Source of the DNA: an uncultured Christensenellaceae bacterium | Lineage (GTDB): Bacteria; Bacillota; Clostridia; Christensenellales; Borkfalkiaceae | DNA length: 15,046 bases | Reading direction: 5' to 3' | Assembly (NCBI GenBank): GCA_910587825.1 | Contig: CAJUNJ010000008.1 | Location: 59,436-74,481, forward strand | In this document: in pieces, positions 10,665-15,046 of the stretch | How positions within the stretch are numbered: the first letter of the stretch is position 1 | How the letters are laid out: each line of letters starts with the position of its first letter | The notes under the pieces: generated by a model | Database searches by the model: none | What the model saw: only the letters and a program-made list of their open reading frames with translations | Told to the model about the DNA's origin: nothing | Translations under genes and position numbers: made by a program

Positions 10665-13541
10665 ATGTTCTATCATATGATAACAAAACAACGAGATAAG
10701 TGGTATGCTAAAAATTGTCCTATTACCGACATTATCTCGTACATAGAAAATACAAATCAAATGCGTGATGCGCAGATAGATGCCATAAAAACCTATCTGT
10801 ATTTAAAAATTGCTTGCGATAACAAGCCGCTTTACGAGTTATTTACAAGCGGCAAGTTTAACTCATTAAATTTAGACGAACTTGAAATTTGCACATCTAC
10901 AAGAGAAGCATTGCAATCCAAACCCGCACTTTCGGCTTTATACGAATACTGTTCGCAAACTGTCGGCGATAAACACATTTCGGAAAAAGCTTTGGAGATT
11001 ATAAAAAGCGATCCGGCATCAGTTGACGCCAACAAGTTTTTCAAGAACGCCTTTTACGGTGTTACATATACCGATTATCTGTTCAGCTTACCAATGGGCG
11101 CAGGCAAAACATATTTAATGGCGGCGTTCATTTACCTTGATTTGTATTTCGCCATAAACGAGCCGACAAATACGGCGTTTGCCCATAACTTTATTATTTT
11201 TGCTCCGTCCGGTTTGAAATCTTCGGTTGTTCCAAGCCTTAAAACCATACAGAATTTTGACCCCGCGTGGATATTAGCAGAGCCTGTTGCTTCAGAATTA
11301 AAACGCAAACTAATATTTGAAGTTTTGGATGAGAATAAGACGGCGAAAAAATCTAACAAAACAAAAAATCCGAATGCTCAAAAAATAGCAAATCATCAAC
11401 CGTTTAAAGATTTATTCGGTCTTGTCGCCGTTACTAATGCCGAAAAAGTAATTCTTGATAGAATACAAGAGAAAAACGGTCAAATATCTTTCTTTGATGA
11501 AAGTGATGACGAAAGAGATAAACAGGCAAATGAACTTAGAAATCTGATAGGGAAATTGCCCAGCCTTTCCGTATTTATCGACGAAGTTCACCACGCTGCT
11601 ACCGACGAGAAAAAACTTCGTGCAGTCGTAAACAAATGGTCTGGAAGCGGCAACGTAAATAGCGTTATCGGTTTTTCCGGTACTCCGTATTTGCAAAAGG
11701 CAGAACAGTTTTTTATAATCGATAAATTCGGGATAAAGACGGAAGAAATTTCAAATATCGTTTATTATTACCGCCTTGTTGACGGTATAGGAAACTTTTT
11801 GAAAAAACCTGTTGTTTATACTTCAAGCAGTAATAGCCGTCTTGAAATTGTTGAAAGCGGCGTTAGGCAATTTTTAAATGATTACAAAGATAAGGTCTAT
11901 GCTGACGGAACATCCGCCAAGTTGGGTATATATTGCGGAAGCATAGAAACTTTGGAAGAGCAGGTATTTCCCCTTATTGAAAGGCTTGTTACAGAATATG
12001 GTTTGAATCCTACGGAAGTAATTTTAAAATTTCACGGCGGGAATAAAAAATATCCGATTCCGACAGATAGCGGATATGAGTTTGCTTCTCTTGATAAAGC
12101 TCTTTCTAAAAAGAAAATTATTTTGCTTGTTCAGATAGGTAAAGAGGGCTGGGATTGTCGCAGTCTTACAGGCATAATTCTTTCGCAGGAGGGCGATTGC
12201 TCCACGAATATGGTCTTGCAAACGTCTTGCCGTTGCCTTCGCCAAGTAGAAAAAGGCATAGTCGAAGGTGCGCTTATTTACCTGAATGAAAGCAATGCAA
12301 AAACGCTGAATTTGCAACTTCAACAGCAACATAGAATAAACCTTGACGAATTTCAAAAGGGAGCTACCGTTACACTTCAAAATATTAAGCGTTATGACCG
12401 CACAAAATATTTAAAGCTGCCTAAGGTTGATTTTTATCAACTGAAAATAAATTACCGTACGGTTATAGAAGAAAAGCCAACCGACGTTTCCGCAAAGATA
12501 TTAAAGTCGGCAGATAATACGGTCATTAAAAACGTAATGTCAACAAGCGAAATGACGACTGAATTGCATACTACGGGAATTGACGTCGATGAAACAGAAC
12601 GCGGCAAACAAATTGCTAATTTTAATTATTGGGTAAATCAAATTGTTAAAGAAAGTTTCGGTGTTATAAAACATAGTGATTTAAATTCTTATAACAATGA
12701 ATTAAAAATAATTTTCGAAAAAATTACATATTTGAAAAATAATACTGGCTATTTAAGTTCACTCTTTAATCAGTCTGCAGTCAGAGCGAATATACGTAAA
12801 GCTTTTTATGCTAAACGTTCTTTTGAAACAACGGAAGAATTAATTCCCGACGAAGCAAGCCTATTGCATGTAGAAAACTTTACCGATGAAATTAAAGTGA
12901 ATGATGAAGATAGAAAATTATTAATTCCAAAGCAAAACATCACAGAAAACATTATTGCGGACGATAAAGGAAAGTTAAGTTTAAATAAAACTGAAAGGCA
13001 AATGCTTGAACTTGCTAAGGCTACAAATAATACAGAAATTATTAAGTTGCTCAGCAACAAATCACTCTCACACCCGATGAAAGACAATTCGTTCCACTAT
13101 CTACCTTATAAAACCGATAGTGATTTCGAAGTTAAATTTTTAGAGAAAATCCTTGCAGTTGATGTAATAAAGGAGCTTAATCTTGAAGTGTATTACAACG
13201 GCGACAGGGCGTTAACCGAGTTTAAAATAAAATGCTATAAATCAACAAACGGCAAGTTACAATATGTCGGTATGTACACTCCCGACTTCTTGATAATTAA
13301 GAGGAAAGACGGTAAAATCTATAAGCTTATCATTGTCGAAACGAAGGGTAAAATTTATGCCAACGACCCGACATTTGTCGCGAAAAAAGACTTTACGGCA
13401 AACGATTTTATTACAAAGAATAACGAAAAATTTGGTTATGAGCGATTTGCTTATCTTTATTTGGAAGACTCACTTTCAGACAATGATAGAATTATTAAGA
13501 CGATTGAAATAGTTAAAGCATTTTTTACGGAGGCAAATTAA
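10665..13541 (+). CDS. Type III restriction Res-like SF2 helicase with C-terminal nuclease
   Basis: 958 residues. SF2 motifs in order: Walker A PMGAGKT (143-149), DEVHH (306-310), SGT (338-340), GKEGWD (492-497) and motif VI QTSCRCLR (519-526). The C-terminal domain has YTPDFLI (871-877) and IVETKGK (890-896), a PD-(D/E)xK nuclease with D874, E892 and K894, as in type III Res subunits. All key residues are present. Res normally works with a Mod methyltransferase to translocate along and cut unmodified DNA, but no methyltransferase gene lies in the element. The upstream ATPase and downstream Abi_alpha-like gene are the partners instead. The ATG at 10665 has TTGGAG 5 bases upstream. A solo helicase-nuclease defence gene is likely, but unproven. 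Confidence 0.88.
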   Translation: MFYHMITKQRDKWYAKNCPITDIISYIENTNQMRDAQIDAIKTYLYLKIACDNKPLYELFTSGKFNSLNLDELEICTSTREALQSKPALSALYEYCSQTVGDKHISEKALEIIKSDPASVDANKFFKNAFYGVTYTDYLFSLPMGAGKTYLMAAFIYLDLYFAINEPTNTAFAHNFIIFAPSGLKSSVVPSLKTIQNFDPAWILAEPVASELKRKLIFEVLDENKTAKKSNKTKNPNAQKIANHQPFKDLFGLVAVTNAEKVILDRIQEKNGQISFFDESDDERDKQANELRNLIGKLPSLSVFIDEVHHAATDEKKLRAVVNKWSGSGNVNSVIGFSGTPYLQKAEQFFIIDKFGIKTEEISNIVYYYRLVDGIGNFLKKPVVYTSSSNSRLEIVESGVRQFLNDYKDKVYADGTSAKLGIYCGSIETLEEQVFPLIERLVTEYGLNPTEVILKFHGGNKKYPIPTDSGYEFASLDKALSKKKIILLVQIGKEGWDCRSLTGIILSQEGDCSTNMVLQTSCRCLRQVEKGIVEGALIYLNESNAKTLNLQLQQQHRINLDEFQKGATVTLQNIKRYDRTKYLKLPKVDFYQLKINYRTVIEEKPTDVSAKILKSADNTVIKNVMSTSEMTTELHTTGIDVDETERGKQIANFNYWVNQIVKESFGVIKHSDLNSYNNELKIIFEKITYLKNNTGYLSSLFNQSAVRANIRKAFYAKRSFETTEELIPDEASLLHVENFTDEIKVNDEDRKLLIPKQNITENIIADDKGKLSLNKTERQMLELAKATNNTEIIKLLSNKSLSHPMKDNSFHYLPYKTDSDFEVKFLEKILAVDVIKELNLEVYYNGDRALTEFKIKCYKSTNGKLQYVGMYTPDFLIIKRKDGKIYKLIIVETKGKIYANDPTFVAKKDFTANDFITKNNEKFGYERFAYLYLEDSLSDNDRIIKTIEIVKAFFTEAN

Positions 13542-14003
13542 ATGAGTAAAGATAAAAAAGGTATAATAGAAGCAACATCGGATGCGGTCAAATCGTTAGT
13601 GCCTGAAACAACAAAGCAAACAGACGGAGTGTTATCGACAGTTGTTGGCTTTTTCAATAATGTAGTTTTGTATCCCGTTAAAAAAGCTAATTTAACTTTT
13701 AAATATAAACTTGAAGCCTTTGAACAAGATTTAAAGAAGAAAATAGAAAATATTCCGGAAGAAAATTTACAAGAGCCACCGCTTATGATTGCGGGCCCTG
13801 TATTAGAGGCATTAAAATATACATACGATGAGGAAAATCTTCGCGAAATGTACGAAAATTTATTGGCTTCGGCTATGGATAATAGGAAAGTAAATAACGC
13901 TCATCCTTCCTTTGTTGATGCAATAAAACAAATGAGCCCCTTAGATGCGAAAATATTATCGATAATGGTAGGCAAAAGACAATTAATGTTGGGGTTTATA
14001 TGA
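13542..14003 (+). CDS. Abi_alpha (DUF4393)-like protein, C-terminally truncated
   Basis: 153 residues. The Abi_alpha/DUF4393 pattern is clear: an N-terminal VVGFFNNVVLYPVKKANLTFKYKLEAFEQDL segment, then IPEENLQEPPLMIAGPVLEALKYTYDEENLREMYENLLASAMD (71-113) and HPSFVDAIKQMSPLDAKIL (121-139). Family members usually continue for roughly 80-100 residues past SPLDAKI (from memory), but here the frame ends at TGA 14001-14003. Just after comes sequence of a different family in another frame. The ATG directly follows the helicase stop (TAAATG) with GGAGG at 13529-13533, so translation is coupled. The family is linked by name to abortive infection, which supports a defence role for the operon. It is probably the surviving 5' part of a gene cut by a deletion. 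Confidence 0.75.
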   Translation: MSKDKKGIIEATSDAVKSLVPETTKQTDGVLSTVVGFFNNVVLYPVKKANLTFKYKLEAFEQDLKKKIENIPEENLQEPPLMIAGPVLEALKYTYDEENLREMYENLLASAMDNRKVNNAHPSFVDAIKQMSPLDAKILSIMVGKRQLMLGFI

Positions 14004-14082
14004 AGAGTACTATAAAGAGCTTATTAGAATAAGAGATCAATATGGAATAGTATGTTTTACAAAAAACAAGCCGGAAAACAAT

Positions 14083-14658
14083 ATGGTTATGTGGGCGCAT
14101 TACGCGGATAATTATCACGGATTTTGTGGCGAATATGTTTTTAGCAATCCTAGCGACTTATGCTCTGAGCAGAGAAGAGATAAAAAACTATACAACTTGT
14201 TGCTTAACATGGGTAAAGTTAGATATAGAAATAAGACTATATCAGTTGATTGCGAAAAACTTTTAAAAATTCCAGTAAAAGACCTGTCTGTGAATCCATA
14301 TATTAAGAAATATATAAAGACAATAATGTTTACTAAAAATATTCAATGGGGTTATGAAAAAGAATACAGGTTAGTTCTCAAAAAAGATGATTGCAAAATT
14401 GCAAACGAAAATAATAATGGTTTTTCTATTTCATTCCCTTATTTGCAGAAAATCTTTATCAAACGTGATGAGAAACAGTTTTCTAGAAATTGTGCTGTTG
14501 ACTTGCTTGCAAAAGAACTCCATATTGATCGTGATTATCTTGTTCAGTCAAACGAATGGATAGAATTAGAAACAGATGAAGAAACTACAATAAAAAATAT
14601 GATTAACATACATAAACAATACAAAACGCCAAGCAATGTTGAGGATATTCCATTTTAA
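14083..14658 (+). CDS. DUF2971-like protein, N-terminally truncated
   Basis: 191 residues from the first available ATG. MWAHYADNYHGFCGEYVF near the start is the DUF2971 signature, which normally sits well inside a 250-300-residue protein after a segment like LCFSExxxxxLMWSHYA. That segment (LYEEYYKELIRIRDQYGIVCFTKN) is indeed encoded in the same frame immediately upstream, 13996-14070, but no start codon precedes it before the TAA at 13984-13986. The coding sequence therefore runs back to the Abi_alpha gene and is broken there. No ribosome site precedes ATG 14083. A +1 shift at the Abi_alpha TGA (ATA TGA A) would fuse the two. DUF2971 has no firm function and occurs in defence and mobile regions. 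Confidence 0.6.
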   Translation: MVMWAHYADNYHGFCGEYVFSNPSDLCSEQRRDKKLYNLLLNMGKVRYRNKTISVDCEKLLKIPVKDLSVNPYIKKYIKTIMFTKNIQWGYEKEYRLVLKKDDCKIANENNNGFSISFPYLQKIFIKRDEKQFSRNCAVDLLAKELHIDRDYLVQSNEWIELETDEETTIKNMINIHKQYKTPSNVEDIPF

Positions 14659-14665
14659 TAATTGT

Positions 14666-14682
14666 TCTCTAAATTTTAGAGA
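14666..14682 (+). terminator. Small hairpin after the cargo operon
   Basis: TCTCTAAA (14666-14673) and TTTAGAGA (14675-14682) form an AT-rich inverted repeat with a very tight loop. A loosely T-rich stretch follows. It is a weak terminator candidate 8 bp after the last stop. Confidence 0.35.
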
Positions 14683-14743
14683 TTATCTTGCGTTTTGTCT
14701 TTAAAGTAGTAATCATAATAGATTAAAGAGCTGAAAAGCGCGA

Positions 14744-14773
14744 AAAAACCAGAAGAATTGACTTCTGGTTTTT
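14744..14773. terminator. Bidirectional intrinsic terminator
   Basis: AAAAACCAGAAG (14744-14755) and CTTCTGGTTTTT (14762-14773) form a 12-bp stem with a 6-base loop, with T tails on both strands. It ends the cargo operon and blocks transcription entering from the right. Confidence 0.85.
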
Positions 14774-14803
14774 CATAACATCATCGGCAAACTTGAATTT
14801 AAT

Positions 14804-14824
14804 TTGGAGAGTAATTGGGGAGTA
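14804..14824 (+). repeat. Right pair of arm-type direct repeats
   Basis: TTGGAGAGTA (14804-14813) and TTGGGGAGTA (14815-14824) lie in tandem with an 11-bp step. They match the left pair at 5192-5213 in sequence and orientation. No gene is seen between 14659 and 14804 apart from the hairpins. Confidence 0.65.
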
Positions 14825-14844
14825 AAATTTTTACCCTAAAACGC

Positions 14845-14873
14845 TTGACTAAATATAGTGGTTTTTATATAAT
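14845..14873 (+). promoter_or_regulatory. Near-consensus promoter firing outward across attR
   Basis: TTGACT (14845-14850), a 17-bp spacer and TATAAT (14868-14873). A 10-bp inverted repeat, CTAAATATAG (14849-14858) and CTATATTTAG (14881-14890), brackets the -10 and start, and may be an operator or a recombination-protein site. No ORF follows it before attR. Confidence 0.75.
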
Positions 14874-14932
14874 AAATAAGCTATATTTAGTATAAATTGG
14901 CACTTGGCTAAGGTGAATTTCAGGTACGCCAG

Positions 14933-14959
14933 CCGGTTCAAATCTGGGTGGCGCCTCCA
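14933..14959 (+). repeat. attR: right copy of the attachment repeat
   Basis: Matches the tRNA-Cys 3' end at 5079-5105 in 26 of 27 positions. The one difference (T at 14945 for C at 5091) falls in the T stem. It sets the right boundary of the element. Confidence 0.9.
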
Positions 14960-14962
14960 TAG

Positions 14963-14992
14963 AACAACCGTCTTTTTAAGACGGTTGTTTCT
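14963..14992 (+). terminator. Original tRNA operon terminator, displaced beyond attR
   Basis: AACAACCGTCTT (14963-14974) and AAGACGGTTGTT (14978-14989) form a perfect 12-bp stem with a TTT loop, followed by TCTTTG. It begins 4 bases after the repeated tRNA 3' end, where the host tRNA-Cys terminator is expected. Confidence 0.8.
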
Positions 14993-15005
14993 TTGTATAA
15001 AGAAT

Positions 15006-15026
15006 ACCACGCGATAGTCGCGTGGT
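15006..15026. other. Hairpin in the right flank
   Basis: ACCACGCGA (15006-15014) and TCGCGTGGT (15018-15026) form a perfect 9-bp stem with a 3-base loop. It may terminate a leftward gene lying beyond the window. The final 20 bases show nothing else. Confidence 0.5.
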
Positions 15027-15046
15027 TCAAAATAGGCTTAGCCGAT

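Larger units (their letters stand above)
5079..14959. mobile_element. Integrative mobilizable element (~9.9 kb) in tRNA-Cys
   Basis: The element is bounded by a 27-bp direct repeat of the tRNA-Cys 3' end (one mismatch). A tyrosine integrase gene lies beside the left end, reading towards it. It carries a MobV relaxase and an oriT-like palindrome but no type IV secretion, coupling protein or recognisable replication gene, so transfer would need a helper element. Paired TTGGGGAGTA sites occur at both ends. Cargo is the rightward operon 9304-14658. Two genes look damaged (the integrase N-terminus and the Abi_alpha/DUF2971 junction), so present mobility is uncertain. Confidence 0.85.
14880..14992 (+). 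ncRNA. Candidate ~110-nt RNA containing a tRNA-Cys half
   Basis: A strong promoter (start near 14880) and a strong terminator (14963-14990) enclose about 110 bases with no ORF. The RNA would hold the tRNA-Cys T arm, 3' acceptor strand and CCA (14933-14959). The 5' stretch GGCACTT (14899-14905) can form 5 of the 7 acceptor pairs. The body between is about 15 bases too short for a tRNA, so a pseudo-tRNA or small RNA is more likely than a working tRNA. Transcription is inferred. Confidence 0.4.

Noticed and set aside
10665..13541. A classical type III restriction-modification system
   Set aside because: No methyltransferase (Mod) gene with a DPPY/NPPY motif is present anywhere in the element.
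14899..14959. A second functional tRNA-Cys at the right end
   Set aside because: Only the T arm and 3' acceptor strand are present. The D and anticodon region is about 15 bases too short and has no GCA anticodon stem-loop.
5079..14959. A prophage
   Set aside because: No capsid, terminase, portal, tail or lysis genes are seen. The relaxase and oriT point to a mobilizable element.

Overview
The window looks like chromosome of an uncultured, low-GC, spore-forming Bacillota (Clostridia) bacterium of the gut type. The evidence is a SpoIIR gene, a BspA-like leucine-rich surface protein, AT-rich intergenic DNA with consensus sigma-A promoters, strong AGGAGG ribosome sites and T-tailed hairpin terminators. 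I cannot name the genus.

Layout. Positions 1-2130 are the 3' part of a large repeat-built BspA-like surface protein. Convergent to it is a leftward chromosomal group: a small four-helix membrane protein, an Lgt-family protein and SpoIIR (2270-4025). Upstream of that group lie an unlisted 48-residue lysine-rich membrane peptide and, divergently, a small XRE-type regulator (4357-4665). The two directions appear to share one -35 element, and AACC/GGTT operator-like sites surround the promoters. Next comes a tRNA operon, Val-Gly-Cys (4830-5105), with its own promoter.

From the 3' end of tRNA-Cys to a 27-bp copy of that end (5079-14959) lies a ~9.9-kb integrated element. The left end has a tyrosine integrase (with an apparent stop codon splitting its N-terminus), duplicated TTGGGGAGTA arm-type sites present at both ends, a MobV relaxase and a pMV158-like oriT palindrome. 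This makes it an integrative mobilizable element (IME): it has a relaxase and oriT but no conjugation machinery. The middle has a protein with a sigma-like helix-turn-helix, preceded by an extended -10 box so close to the ATG that the mRNA would be leaderless.

The right half is cargo. A consensus promoter overlaps iteron-like repeats and drives a tight rightward operon: an AAA ATPase with a C-terminal PD-(D/E)xK-like region, a 958-residue type III restriction-like helicase-nuclease without any methyltransferase, an Abi_alpha (DUF4393)-like protein, and a DUF2971-like protein. The last two appear joined by a deletion or frameshift scar. I consider the ATPase plus helicase-nuclease pair the best candidate for an undescribed defence system, with the Abi_alpha/DUF2971 remainder as a possible decaying effector end.

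At the right end a near-consensus promoter fires outward across attR into a strong terminator. This would make a ~110-nt RNA containing half of tRNA-Cys. Beyond attR the window ends in chromosomal DNA with one more hairpin.
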